Positions 1 to 8,199 of a DNA stretch of 36,366 nucleotides are shown piece after piece (within the stretch, counting starts at the first letter, position 1; every line of letters begins with the position of its first letter). The stretch lies in contig JAIL01000247.1 of assembly GCA_000725195.1 (NCBI GenBank), positions 1 to 36,366 of the forward strand, read 5' to 3'. The notes beneath the pieces are model-generated. The model was not told the DNA's origin and did not search any database. It saw only the letters and a program-made list of their open reading frames with translations. The position numbers and the translations under genes were made by a program. This DNA comes from Snodgrassella alvi SCGC AB-598-O02. Lineage in GTDB: Bacteria; Pseudomonadota; Gammaproteobacteria; Burkholderiales; Neisseriaceae.

Positions 1-13
1 GCAATTTATTTAA
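1..13 (+). CDS. pheS: Possible last codons of pheS (5' truncated by window)
   Basis: The first bases can be read CAA TTT ATT TAA, giving a C-terminal Gln-Phe-Ile then stop. Phenylalanyl-tRNA synthetase alpha chains commonly end in a Phe-Leu-x-Gln-Phe type tail, and pheS normally precedes pheT. Only three codons are visible, so this is a context-based guess. The gap to pheT would be 110 bases. Confidence 0.3.
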
Positions 14-123
14 ACGCAAAGCACAAATACTGACAAATCGCGAGAGTAATTCATCAAGCTACTATTAATCTGTACTCACCACTCGCCTTTTGTGCAAACT
101 AAACAAAATATATTGGAAGCGAC

Positions 124-2481
124 ATGCAATTTTCTCAACAATGGTTATACTCATGGGTAAATCCCCAGCTATCATCTGAGCAATTGGCGCATACTCTGAC
201 CATGGCTGGTTTGGAAGTAGAAAAAACTGAGCTGGCAGCTCCACCCTTTACAGGTGTGGTGGTAGCTGAAGTTAAATCAGTACAGAAACATCCTGATGCT
301 GATCGCCTTAACATTACCCAGATAGATGCCGGAACAGGTGAGTTGATACAGATAGTTTGTGGTGCACCCAACGTACAGGTCGGCATTAAAGTTCCTTGTG
401 CACTTGCGGGCGCGGTCTTACCAGGTAACTTTAAAATAAAACCCACGAAAATGCGTGGTCAAGAATCCAATGGGATGCTGTGTTCAGCTAAAGAACTTGG
501 TTTGATCGATCAGGTTAATGGTCTGCTTATATTACCCAATGATGCTCCCGTTGGAAAAAATATTCGCGATTATTTACAACTAGATGACCATCTACACACC
601 TTAAAGATTACCCCTAATCGTGCAGACTGTCTTAGCATCAAAGGTATAGCTCGTGAAGTAGGCGCCTTAACCCAAACCAATTTATCCCTTCCTGATATTC
701 CTACTATTGAAGCTGAAACAGACACCATCCAACCAGTACAATTACAAGCACCGGAAGATTGCGGACGCTTTTTAACCAGAGTAATCCAAAATATTAATAC
801 TCAGGCCACCACACCGATGTGGTTGAAACAGCATCTGGAACGCAGCGGACTGCGTAGCATTAACCCTCTGGTGGATATTGGCAACTACGTCATGCTTGAA
901 CTGGGGCAACCACTACACATGTTTGATGCCGATAAACTTAACGGCGATCTGATTGTGAGACGGGCTAAAGATGGAGAAATTTTAGCTTGTTTAAATGATA
1001 AAACTGTTACCTTAGCAAGCAATACCTTAGTGGTAGCCGATGAAGAAAAAGTGTTAAGTATTGCTGGCTTAATGGGCGGTAGCAGTAGTGCCGTTGATGA
1101 AAATACTTGTAATGTTGTCATTGAAAGTGCTTGGTTTACTCCTGAAATAATTGCCGGTAAATCACGACAGTATGGTTTCGGCTCTGATTCATCATTCCGA
1201 TTCGAGCGTGGTGTCGACTTTAACCTACAGCATCAGGCCATAGAACGTGCCACTGCCTTAATCAAAGAAATTTGTAATGGCAGCATAGGACGTGTCAATG
1301 AAGTTAACGGTAATCTGCCAACCACTAAGCAGGTAAAAGTTCGAACCAGCAGAGTAGAAAAAGTGCTTGGAGTAAGCATTTCAGCAAATAATATTAATAT
1401 TATATTGCAACATCTTGGACTCGAGCCCCAAGCTTGTGACGATGGCTTTATCATCACCCCTCCCAGTTTCCGTTTTGATATCCAAATTGAAGCTGATCTG
1501 ATTGAAGAAATTGGTCGAGTATATGGCTATGAAAATATTCCTGACGACCATACTAACGGAAAACTATCAATGGTTGCCTTACCCGAAAACAAAAAACCAT
1601 TGTTTAGTATTTATCACCAGCTTGCTAACCATGGATATCAAGAAGTGGTCAGCTATGCCTTTGTTGAAGAAGCTTGGGAACACGATTTAGCCGGTAACCA
1701 GAACCCTATTCGCCTTAAGAACCCAATTGCCAGCCATTTAAGCGTTATGCGTTCCACTCTTTTCGGTGGATTGATTGAAATATTACATAATAATCTCAAT
1801 CGTAAACAAAATCGTGTCAGAATTTTTGAAGTTGCACGAGTGTTTCATCAGCGTGATGCAGAATACCTACAAACCAATAAAATTGCTGGTCTGGCCTACG
1901 GATCAGCCACTCCAGAACAATGGGGCGAAACAAACCGCACTGTAGATTTTTATGATGTTAAAAATGATGTACTGGCATTATTAGGCATGCAACAGCTTAC
2001 CTTCCGTGCCGCACAGCATCCAGCATTACACCCCGGCAGAACCGCTGAGATTGTGCATAACGATCAAGTAATTGGTGTACTGGGAGAATTACATCCACGC
2101 TGGACTCAAAAATATGATTTACCTCAATCTCCATTACTATTTGAGTTAAATTTAGCTGCTGCATTAAACCAAAGTAAAATTATTTACCAACCAGTTTCTA
2201 AATTTCAACCTGTGCGCCGCGATCTAGCCTTTATAATTGACGAACAAGTAACTGCTCAGCAATTGCTTAATACACTGGCCAAAATCGATCATCCTGCCAT
2301 TCAGGAAATTGCCTTGTTTGATGTATATCGCGGTCAGGGAGTAGCAGAAGGTAAGAAAAGTCTGGCAGTAAAAATTATTTTACAAAGCCTTGGACAGACA
2401 CTCACAGATGAAGAAGTTGATAAAATCGTAACAGAAATAATTGATTTTGCTAAACAAATTGGAGCAGAACTACGCAACTGA
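124..2481 (+). CDS. pheT: Phenylalanyl-tRNA synthetase beta subunit
   Basis: Cytoplasmic beta chain of the alpha2-beta2 enzyme that charges tRNA-Phe. Its B3/B4 domain carries editing of mischarged Tyr. The 785-residue length matches the bacterial family (about 785-800). Visible order: an EMAP/OB-like tRNA-binding module near residues 40-150, the B3/B4 region around 210-380, the B5 region around 400-480 (VRTSRVEKVLG and following), a catalytic-like core, and a C-terminal anticodon-binding FDX-ACB domain beginning near SKFQPVRRDLAF (about 690-785). The ATG is preceded by TTGGAAGCGAC, giving a usable GGAAG ribosome site. ihfA follows in the same direction, as in the classic pheST-ihfA order. No truncation or frame break was seen. 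Confidence 0.98.
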   Translation: MQFSQQWLYSWVNPQLSSEQLAHTLTMAGLEVEKTELAAPPFTGVVVAEVKSVQKHPDADRLNITQIDAGTGELIQIVCGAPNVQVGIKVPCALAGAVLPGNFKIKPTKMRGQESNGMLCSAKELGLIDQVNGLLILPNDAPVGKNIRDYLQLDDHLHTLKITPNRADCLSIKGIAREVGALTQTNLSLPDIPTIEAETDTIQPVQLQAPEDCGRFLTRVIQNINTQATTPMWLKQHLERSGLRSINPLVDIGNYVMLELGQPLHMFDADKLNGDLIVRRAKDGEILACLNDKTVTLASNTLVVADEEKVLSIAGLMGGSSSAVDENTCNVVIESAWFTPEIIAGKSRQYGFGSDSSFRFERGVDFNLQHQAIERATALIKEICNGSIGRVNEVNGNLPTTKQVKVRTSRVEKVLGVSISANNINIILQHLGLEPQACDDGFIITPPSFRFDIQIEADLIEEIGRVYGYENIPDDHTNGKLSMVALPENKKPLFSIYHQLANHGYQEVVSYAFVEEAWEHDLAGNQNPIRLKNPIASHLSVMRSTLFGGLIEILHNNLNRKQNRVRIFEVARVFHQRDAEYLQTNKIAGLAYGSATPEQWGETNRTVDFYDVKNDVLALLGMQQLTFRAAQHPALHPGRTAEIVHNDQVIGVLGELHPRWTQKYDLPQSPLLFELNLAAALNQSKIIYQPVSKFQPVRRDLAFIIDEQVTAQQLLNTLAKIDHPAIQEIALFDVYRGQGVAEGKKSLAVKIILQSLGQTLTDEEVDKIVTEIIDFAKQIGAELRN

Positions 2482-2580
2482 ATATTAACATAGTAATAAT
2501 TTATTTATTTGTATTATTAAAAGCTTGAAAACACAAATCAAATTAGAGATAATACGGCATTTTTAATGAAAGTAACATTT

Positions 2581-2883
2581 ATGACATTGACCAAAGCTGA
2601 ATTAGCAGATATGCTGGTTGAAAAAGTTGCCGGCATGAGCAAACATGATGCTAAAGAAATTGTAGAATTATTTTTTGAAGAAATTCGTGGCACATTAGAA
2701 CGTGGTGAACACATTAAAATTTCAGGTTTTGGCAACTTTCAGTTGCGCGACAAACCGCAACGTCCGGGACGCAATCCTAAAACCGGAGAAGAAGTGCCTA
2801 TTTCTGCCAGACGTGTTGTTACATTCCACGCTTCACAAAAATTGAAAGGCATGGTTGATCACTATAATGGAAACAAAGCCTAA
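2581..2883 (+). CDS. ihfA: Integration host factor alpha subunit
   Basis: DNA-bending HU/IHF-family protein that pairs with IHF-beta; it acts in nucleoid structure, site-specific recombination and, relevantly, sigma-54 promoter activation. The chosen start gives 100 residues beginning [10 protein letters not shown], the usual family N-terminus. An in-frame ATG 15 bases upstream (2566) would add MKVTF, which is atypical. The family signature is clear: [22 protein letters not shown] carries the Arg-Pro-Gly-Arg-Asn-Pro motif of the DNA-intercalating beta arm (residues about 50-75). It lies 99 bases after pheT, and its 3' end overlaps the next gene. Confidence 0.97.
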   Translation: MTLTKAELADMLVEKVAGMSKHDAKEIVELFFEEIRGTLERGEHIKISGFGNFQLRDKPQRPGRNPKTGEEVPISARRVVTFHASQKLKGMVDHYNGNKA

Positions 2884-3193
2884 TCGGTTAGAACCCATTC
2901 CAGCTAAACGGTATTTTACTGTAGACGAATTATGCCGTTTAGCAGATATCAGTGAAGAACAATTTATTCACTGGCAACATACCAATGGCGTCATAATTGG
3001 CTATGGTGGTCAGCATTACACTCGCAGTGATGTAATAAAAGTTCGCCAACTACGATGGAGCTTTATGCCATACATTGATCCATTTACTCGTAACGAACGA
3101 GATATGTATGGCAATCCAGCCATAGATGCCGTGGAAACTCGCCAGCATATTCAGTCAGTGATCGATCAGCTGAATAATACACTTGCTAAGTAA
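2867..3193 (+). CDS. MerR-family-like transcriptional regulator (DNA-binding domain only)
   Basis: A 108-residue protein with a MerR-type winged helix at its N-terminus: [23 protein letters not shown] (about residues 15-38), then a wing-like stretch with [13 protein letters not shown]. It lacks the long dimerisation helix and metal-binding cysteines of full MerR proteins, so the effector is unknown. The ATG start at 2867 overlaps the end of ihfA by 17 bases, indicating coupled translation; a TTG at 2855 is possible but less likely. A MerR-like gene directly after ihfA is a recurrent arrangement in proteobacteria. The domain call is fairly sure; the regulatory target is not known. Confidence 0.85.
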   Translation: METKPNRLEPIPAKRYFTVDELCRLADISEEQFIHWQHTNGVIIGYGGQHYTRSDVIKVRQLRWSFMPYIDPFTRNERDMYGNPAIDAVETRQHIQSVIDQLNNTLAK

Positions 3194-3228
3194 AGAGATT
3201 ACTTCTATAATCCTTTTCCCTAAAAAGT

Positions 3229-3305
3229 CGGAGTGTGGCGCAGTCTGGTAGCGCACTTGCATGGGGTGCAAGGGGTCGAAGGTTCGAATCCTTTCACTCC
3301 GACCA
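3229..3305 (+). tRNA. tRNA-Pro (anticodon GGG)
   Basis: A complete 77-base cloverleaf. The acceptor stem is CGGAGTG paired with CACTCCG, the anticodon stem CTTGC/GCAAG encloses the loop ATGGGGT with anticodon GGG, the T arm contains GGTTCGAATCC, and the 3' CCA is encoded. It reads codon CCC. It sits 35 bases after the MerR-like gene and is followed at once by a strong terminator. Confidence 0.97.
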
Positions 3306-3314
3306 AAATTTTAT

Positions 3315-3342
3315 AAAAACAGCTAGACATAGCTGTTTTTTT
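3315..3342 (+). terminator. Rho-independent terminator after tRNA-Pro
   Basis: AAAAACAGCTA (3315-3325) pairs with TAGCTGTTTTT (3330-3340) around a GACA loop, an 11-bp stem running into a T tract. It would end the tRNA transcript and probably the upstream operon. Confidence 0.9.
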
Positions 3343-3661
3343 AGGCTTAATTCTAACCCTCATTTTTGCCACTCTAATTAGAATATAATAAAATAAGAAT
3401 TAAATTTAATTAATATTCTCAGTAAAAGCAATTATTCATAAAGTGAAGATGCATTTAAGATAAAGGGAGCATTTATCAAAATACTTTTTTATAATAAAGA
3501 ATTAATATTTTTAATAAATATTAAAAAAATTTTGTAGAATTTTGATACCAATAAATATACTTGATCCATCGCAAGTAAATAATCTTTCATTAATTAATAT
3601 AATTTAATATATAATTATTTAAACAAATATAAGATTTATTTTTAATCATTAGGATGAGTAG
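3343..3661. other. AT-rich intergenic region, 319 bases
   Basis: Very AT-rich, with no reading frame of useful length and no clear hairpin beyond the terminator at its left edge. The right end must carry the promoter and ribosome site (TTAGGATGAGTAG) of the small gene at 3662. Confidence 0.6.
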
Positions 3662-3886
3662 ATGAAAGAATATAAAGTAATTATATATCAAGAAGATATG
3701 TTATCTTCGTTTTTTCTAGGTTCAGCAAAAGTCAATCCTGTGAAGTTTACAAAATTTTTAAATCATAATGCTAAACAAGGATGGCGAGTCGTAACTATGG
3801 AGAGAGAAATGCGACGAATGATGCTATTCTGGGAGCGTGAAGCCTTTCTAGTTATTTTGGAACGTGAATCAAAATCAGTTTTATAA
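3662..3886 (+). CDS. DUF4177-like small protein
   Basis: A 74-residue protein with the DUF4177 layout: an N-terminal beta strand (EYKVIIYQED), a short helix (NPVKFTKFLNHNAKQ), then the hallmark Gly-Trp-Arg-Val-Val (about residues 41-45) and a closing strand (FLVILER). No signal peptide or membrane segment. DUF4177 proteins have no established function. The ATG follows AGGATGAGTAG, a good ribosome site. A 42-residue membrane protein gene starts 88 bases downstream on the same strand, suggesting a two-gene unit. Family assignment rests on the GW-x-VV pattern and size. Confidence 0.75.
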   Translation: MKEYKVIIYQEDMLSSFFLGSAKVNPVKFTKFLNHNAKQGWRVVTMEREMRRMMLFWEREAFLVILERESKSVL

Positions 3887-3974
3887 TTTTTCTTTTATTC
3901 CATTTTTATCCTATATTGATAATTAGAGGGTATATATTTTTACAAAATCTTGTAAGTAATGGGAGTATGAATAA

Positions 3975-4103
3975 ATGCTGTATTTTTTGATTCTTTTGGT
4001 GGTGATTATATCAGTGGGAAGTGTAGCCGGCTTTATCATTTATCTGCTCATTAAAGATTATGAGCAAGAAAAGAAATTTAAAGACGATGGTTACTTAGAT
4101 TGA
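3975..4103 (+). CDS. 42-residue single-span membrane protein
   Basis: An open frame that starts MLYFLILLVVIISVGSVAGF and continues with more hydrophobic residues to about 26, then a charged cytoplasmic-type tail (KDYEQEKKFKDDGYLD). The ATG is preceded by GGGAG at a 9-base spacing, an excellent ribosome site that supports translation. It follows the DUF4177 gene on the same strand and could be co-transcribed. No family was recognised; it resembles the many small inner-membrane proteins that modulate a larger partner, but no partner is evident. Confidence 0.6.
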   Translation: MLYFLILLVVIISVGSVAGFIIYLLIKDYEQEKKFKDDGYLD

Positions 4104-4563
4104 TATCTATGGCGAGAGCAAACATTTTATAAATTAAATCTTAAATACATCCAATTATTTAAGCAAATGTATAGTATACATGCTGATCTATTTGACACAA
4201 TAGATCATTTAAAGACTATTGGATACTGCATGCTATCAAAATAGTGATAAAATTAACCGTAAACCCAAAGAATTTTTTTTCAATCTATTCAGTTATTGAT
4301 AGTAATTTATATTTACCTAGGTCTAAATAGTAAATTTTAAAAATCTTATTTTCATATCATTAAAGGGATAATTTAAAAAAAATTTTGCCAGCTATGTACC
4401 CTACCAATATTTTATTTTTCTCTGTACATCAATATTTATCAGATATAAAAAATATTCTGTATTGGTGTTTTTGAAATAGCTGGCTATACATATTGTGCCG
4501 ATAAAAGGAAAATAATATTATTTATATAATTGTTTTTGCATTATTAAAGTTTGGTTTAAATAA
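4104..4563. other. Intergenic region, 460 bases, one large hairpin
   Basis: AT-rich spacer between convergent transcripts (the 42-residue gene on plus and recO on minus). A small CTTAAAT/ATTTAAG inverted pair occurs near 4139-4162. The main structure is the hairpin listed at 4387-4484. No convincing reading frame. Confidence 0.6.
4387..4484 (-). terminator. Large interrupted hairpin downstream of recO, possible terminator or small RNA
   Basis: GCCAGCTAT (4387-4395) is exactly complementary to ATAGCTGGC (4476-4484), and inside it ACCAATA (4403-4409) pairs with TATTGGT (4460-4466). On the minus strand the outer stem is followed by AAAATTTTTTTT, which fits a terminator for recO, although the apical part is unusually long (about 50 bases). 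Confidence 0.4.
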
Positions 4564-5295
4564 CTAGACAGAGTATTGTTGTATTTGTTTCAGCACTCGA
4601 CGACTTGCTATACCATCCGGCAAACGATAATCAAGTAACATTCTCGTTAGTCTTATTGCTTCCGTATGCCATTGTGGTGTTTGTGCAAGGGTTTGAGTAT
4701 TTAGCGCCATTAAGGTGTAACCATGAACAATTATTCCGGACTGAGAAATATTCTGCTGGCATTCTGACAGTAATATCGGTGCCTGTTCCGGTCCCAACCA
4801 ATAGCGTTGCTGCGCAATAATTTTTCGCCCAAAATCATCTTGGCTGATATCAGGTGCTACACCTAAGATACGCAATAATTTCCACTCAAAATATCGCAAT
4901 ACAGCCAATCCGACTCCTTCAGCTAGACTTTTGTGCACAGAAAACAAAGCCTCATATACTTCTGGCATTTTATCTTCCCGTGCAGTTAATTTCTGGACCA
5001 ATTCATTTACATATAGCGCACTAAATAAAGTCTGATTCTGTGGTTGGCGCCAGCCACCTATCCACTCAGCCCGATGAAGTGTTTTTAATTCGTTGGCACC
5101 ATACCAAGATAGGCTTAGCGGTATAAAAGGGACCAATATTCCCCGTAGTTCACTTTGACGACGGCGTGCACTGCGAGCAAGCATAACGACTTTACCGTAA
5201 TCACGTGAAAAAATTTCGATCTGCAGACTGCTTTCACTCCAGGGTTTGGAAGTCAATAAAAAAGCAGGCTGATGATTGATACGATTATTGGACAT
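4564..5295 (-). CDS. recO: DNA repair protein RecO
   Basis: Recombination mediator that, with RecR, loads RecA onto SSB-coated DNA in the RecFOR gap-repair pathway. 243 residues, the usual proteobacterial size. The N-terminal OB fold is seen in QPAFLLTSKPWSESSLQIEIFSRDYGKV, including the conserved pattern in which a Ser/Glu-rich strand precedes the Asp-Tyr-Gly-Lys turn; the alpha-helical C-terminal domain contains LFSALYVNELVQKLTAREDKMPEVYEAL. The zinc-binding cysteine set of Gram-positive RecO is absent, as is common in Beta/Gammaproteobacteria. It is transcribed away from trhP, with 179 bases between the two starts. The ribosome site before ATG is weak. Confidence 0.93.
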   Translation of the reverse strand: MSNNRINHQPAFLLTSKPWSESSLQIEIFSRDYGKVVMLARSARRRQSELRGILVPFIPLSLSWYGANELKTLHRAEWIGGWRQPQNQTLFSALYVNELVQKLTAREDKMPEVYEALFSVHKSLAEGVGLAVLRYFEWKLLRILGVAPDISQDDFGRKIIAQQRYWLGPEQAPILLSECQQNISQSGIIVHGYTLMALNTQTLAQTPQWHTEAIRLTRMLLDYRLPDGIASRRVLKQIQQYSV

Positions 5296-5403
5296 GATGT
5301 TGTTTTAATTTCTGCTAAGTCAGCGCTATTATAGCCTTTAATATCAGGATAATTGACCCACCCGACGAAAAAGCGGATAATTTTAAAAATATTAAATATT
5401 TAT

Positions 5404-5442
5404 TTTCAGGCAGCCGCTTATACGTTAAACGGCTGCCTGAAA
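5404..5442. repeat. Inverted pair of a DNA-uptake-sequence-like element
   Basis: TTTCAGGCAGCCG (5404-5416) and its exact reverse complement CGGCTGCCTGAAA (5430-5442) form a 13-bp stem with a 13-base loop. The 11-mer GGCTGCCTGAA matches the core of a known Neisseriaceae uptake-sequence dialect (AGGCTGCCTGAA), with C in place of the first A. Such inverted pairs often act as terminators, but here the pair lies between two divergent starts, 32 bases before trhP. No other full copy was seen in the window. Confidence 0.75.
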
Positions 5443-5474
5443 GCATTAAATCGTTTAAGAAAGTTTGTACACAA

Positions 5475-6845
5475 ATGAAAGTACCGGAATTATTATTGCC
5501 TGCAGGCGGACTTGAACGCATGCGCACTGCCTTTGATTATGGCGCAGATGCCGTTTACGCGGGAACGCCGCGTTACTCACTGCGTGCTCGCAATAATGAA
5601 TTCGCTTATTTGCCTGTACTGGAACAGGGAATCAGCGAAGCTCATGCTCGAGGCAAAAAATTTTTTCTGGCTAGCAATATTTTACCGCACAATGCCAAGC
5701 TAAAAACCTATCTGGCCGATATGGAACCAATTATTGCTATGCGCCCCGATGCGCTGATTATGGCAGATCCAGGACTGATTATGAAAGTACGGGAAAAATG
5801 GCCAGAAACACCAATTCATTTATCAGTTCAGGCAAACACTACAAACGTGTGGGGTGTTCAGTTCTGGCAAAGTATTGGTATTGAGCGCATTATTTTATCG
5901 CGTGAACTGAGTATTAATGAAATTGCAGAAATTCGCCAACAATGTCCAGATATCGAACTTGAAGTTTTTATTCACGGAGCATTATGTATTGCTTATTCTG
6001 GTCGTTGTCTGCTCTCCGGCTATTTTAATCACCGTGATCCCAATCAAGGCACATGCACCAATGCCTGCCGCTGGGATTATAAAGTTCACAATACCACCAA
6101 TAGTGATAGTGGTGATGTAAGTGTTTTGACAGATTTTGATTTTGAACAGGCTAAACTGCAAGCCAATGAAGAGGCGTTCACAGGTCTGAATGGTCAACAG
6201 CGCCACCCATTGGCTAACAAAGTATATTTGATTGAAGAAGCTAATCGCCCAGGGGATATGATGCCCATTATGGAAGATGAGCATGGCACCTATATTATGA
6301 ATTCTAAAGATCTTCGCGCAGTCGAGCAAATCGCCAAATTAACAGCTATAGGTGTGGATTCATTGAAAGTGGAAGGTCGTACTAAATCAGTTTATTACGT
6401 TGCCCGAGCTGCTCAGGTATACAGAAGAGCCATTGATGATGCAGTGGCTGGAAAACCATTTGATTATTCTTTACTGGCGGAATTGGAAGGCTTAGCTAAC
6501 CGTGGCTATACAACGGGCTTTCTGGAACGTCATCAGACACAGGAATATCAGAATTATCTATCTGGTCATTCTTTGTCAAAACAAAGTCAATATGTTGGTA
6601 AGGTAATAGCTATTGATGAGGCTGGCTGGGCCACTATAGAAGTAAAAAATAAATTCTCTATCGGTGACCAACTTGAAATCATACATCCAAGCGGTAATCA
6701 GGTCATTACTCTGGAGAGTATGACTCGCAAAGGTTATCCGGTGAATGTTGCCTCCGGCAATGGTATAGAAGTCAAAATACCGCAGATGTTAGGTAAAGAT
6801 CACGCTTTAATCGCCCGCATAATTTCGCAATCTGAATCCGTATAA
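5475..6845 (+). CDS. trhP: tRNA uridine-34 5-hydroxylation protein TrhP (U32 family, YegQ)
   Basis: Peptidase-U32-fold protein; Escherichia coli TrhP (YegQ) is needed for prephenate-dependent, O2-independent 5-hydroxylation of wobble uridine in tRNA, the first step towards cmo5U. 456 residues, matching YegQ (about 450). The N-terminus KVPELLLPAGG starts a TIM-barrel, and the U32 signature EVFIHGALCIAYSGRCLLS lies near residues 158-177, followed by the clustered Cys of GTCTNACRW, candidate Fe-S ligands. The C-terminal part (from about 365, SQYVGKV) is a small beta domain typical of the family. Start chosen at the ATG giving MKVPELLLPAGG. It ends just before a strong hairpin shared with hemH. 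Confidence 0.93.
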   Translation: MKVPELLLPAGGLERMRTAFDYGADAVYAGTPRYSLRARNNEFAYLPVLEQGISEAHARGKKFFLASNILPHNAKLKTYLADMEPIIAMRPDALIMADPGLIMKVREKWPETPIHLSVQANTTNVWGVQFWQSIGIERIILSRELSINEIAEIRQQCPDIELEVFIHGALCIAYSGRCLLSGYFNHRDPNQGTCTNACRWDYKVHNTTNSDSGDVSVLTDFDFEQAKLQANEEAFTGLNGQQRHPLANKVYLIEEANRPGDMMPIMEDEHGTYIMNSKDLRAVEQIAKLTAIGVDSLKVEGRTKSVYYVARAAQVYRRAIDDAVAGKPFDYSLLAELEGLANRGYTTGFLERHQTQEYQNYLSGHSLSKQSQYVGKVIAIDEAGWATIEVKNKFSIGDQLEIIHPSGNQVITLESMTRKGYPVNVASGNGIEVKIPQMLGKDHALIARIISQSESV

Positions 6846-6850
6846 TAGTA

Positions 6851-6880
6851 AAAAACGCCATAACAATTTATGGCGTTTTT
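6851..6880. terminator. Bidirectional terminator between trhP and hemH
   Basis: AAAAACGCCATAA (6851-6863) pairs with TTATGGCGTTTTT (6868-6880) around CAAT. The 13-bp stem has A and T tracts on both sides, so it can stop both convergent transcripts; hemH ends only 11 bases away. Confidence 0.93.
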
Positions 6881-6890
6881 GTTTATAAAC

Positions 6891-7904
6891 TTACTCAGTC
6901 AACCAACTGTGTAAATGCTTTTCTACTAAAGGAGCCAATATAGCTACCCATTCATGTTCTTCATTCATACAGGGAATATAATTAAACTCCTTCCCTCCCT
7001 GAGCCAGAAAATCTGTGCGACCACGGATATTGATTTCTTCTAAGGTTTCCAGACAATCAATAACAAATCCGGGACAAACCACATCCAATTTGCGAATCCC
7101 TGCTTTTGGCAATTGCATAAATAAATCTTGAGTATTGGGTCCTACCCAAGGTGCATAACCAAAACGACTTTGAAAAGCCATGTGATATTCATCTTTTGCT
7201 AATTTTAATTCTTCAACCAATAATTGGACAGTAGAGGTACATTGCTGAACATAGCTATCTCCAGCTGTATGATGAGCCTGCGGGATGCCATGAAAACTAA
7301 AGATTAAACACTGACCACGATTATGTTTTTGCCAGTAGTTTTCGATATGCTGCGCTAATTTTCTTATATAGTTTTTATTATCAAAAAAACTGGTAATGCT
7401 GTGCACAGACATTTGAGTACGCTGCTTTAAAAGTACGCGCCACACTTGATCCAGTGCTGCACCGCTACTCGAAGCTGCATATTGCGGATACAATGGTAAG
7501 ACTAACAGTCGCTGTACACCCTGCTGTTTCATTTGTTGTAAAACCAGACGGACACTTGGTTCACCATAGGTCATGGCAAATCGGGTCACAATGTCCGCAG
7601 GCAGAGATTTTGCCAAAGCTGATGTTAAGTTCTGGGTGCCACTAAGTAGTAGAGAACCCGATTCCTGCCAGATTGAGCTATAGGCATGTGCACTTTTAGC
7701 GCTGCGTATTGGTAATACAATACCCCGTAAAATGGTTTGCCATAACCATCGCGGCAATTCTACTACTCTCTGATCTGATAAAAATTCTCGCAAATAAGCT
7801 TTGACCGCTTGCGGTTTAGGAGCTGTTGGTGTGCCCAGATTAAGTAATAAAACACCGGTAGAAGTCAGGGGAACTTGGGGTTCAGGATAGAACAATTCTG
7901 GCAT
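6891..7904 (-). CDS. hemH: Ferrochelatase
   Basis: Inserts Fe2+ into protoporphyrin IX, the last step of heme synthesis, at the inner face of the membrane. 337 residues, a normal proteobacterial length. The signature FSFHGIP carries the metal-handling His205; a second conserved block, CPGFVIDCLETLEEI (about 277-291), supplies the acidic residues of the active site. LLLNLGTPTAP near the N-terminus and LPLYPQYAASSSGAA (about 136-150) are also family hallmarks. No C-terminal Fe-S cysteine cluster of the animal type is present. It stands alone between trhP and the ThiE-like gene, with a plausible own promoter at 7959-7986. Confidence 0.97.
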   Translation of the reverse strand: MPELFYPEPQVPLTSTGVLLLNLGTPTAPKPQAVKAYLREFLSDQRVVELPRWLWQTILRGIVLPIRSAKSAHAYSSIWQESGSLLLSGTQNLTSALAKSLPADIVTRFAMTYGEPSVRLVLQQMKQQGVQRLLVLPLYPQYAASSSGAALDQVWRVLLKQRTQMSVHSITSFFDNKNYIRKLAQHIENYWQKHNRGQCLIFSFHGIPQAHHTAGDSYVQQCTSTVQLLVEELKLAKDEYHMAFQSRFGYAPWVGPNTQDLFMQLPKAGIRKLDVVCPGFVIDCLETLEEINIRGRTDFLAQGGKEFNYIPCMNEEHEWVAILAPLVEKHLHSWLTE

Positions 7905-7958
7905 GATATTGTCTCAAATAAGAGTTCTTAATTTAAACTTATAACCTATTTTAATTTC

Positions 7959-7986
7959 ATAATAGTTTCTATCACTACACTGTAAA
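7959..7986 (-). promoter_or_regulatory. Candidate sigma-70 promoter of hemH
   Basis: On the minus strand TTTACA (7986-7981), a 16-base spacer and TATTAT (7964-7959) lie 55-82 bases before the hemH start. Spacing and sequence are reasonable but unproven. Confidence 0.4.
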
Positions 7987-8130
7987 TATTGTAAGCAGTG
8001 ATTTGGCGACTGTACACTTTAACAAAATAGTTTTCCATAAATATTAAAAGTATTGATCATAGATTTATCTTAGCAACATCAAAGCTTTATTGCCGACGAA
8101 CCAATATACAAAATTAATTTCTCTGCTAGA

Positions 8131-8138
8131 CCCCCCCC
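8131..8138. repeat. Tract of eight C (eight G on minus strand)
   Basis: An uninterrupted C8 run in an AT-rich spacer, 62 bases beyond the stop of the ThiE-like gene and about 230 bases before the hemH start. Such runs are prone to slippage in Neisseriaceae. It is not inside a recognisable promoter spacer or reading frame. The rest of the 295-base spacer shows nothing else besides the hemH promoter candidate and a small AGCTTAAAGCT dyad. Confidence 0.7.
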
Positions 8139-8199
8139 TTTCAGGATTTTAATTTAGCTTAAAGCTTTAGTAAAAATATCAGCATAAATATGAAGTTAA

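Noticed and set aside
5315..5527. Minus-strand frame over the recO-trhP spacer
   Set aside because: Reads through the uptake-sequence hairpin and into trhP; no ribosome site or domain.
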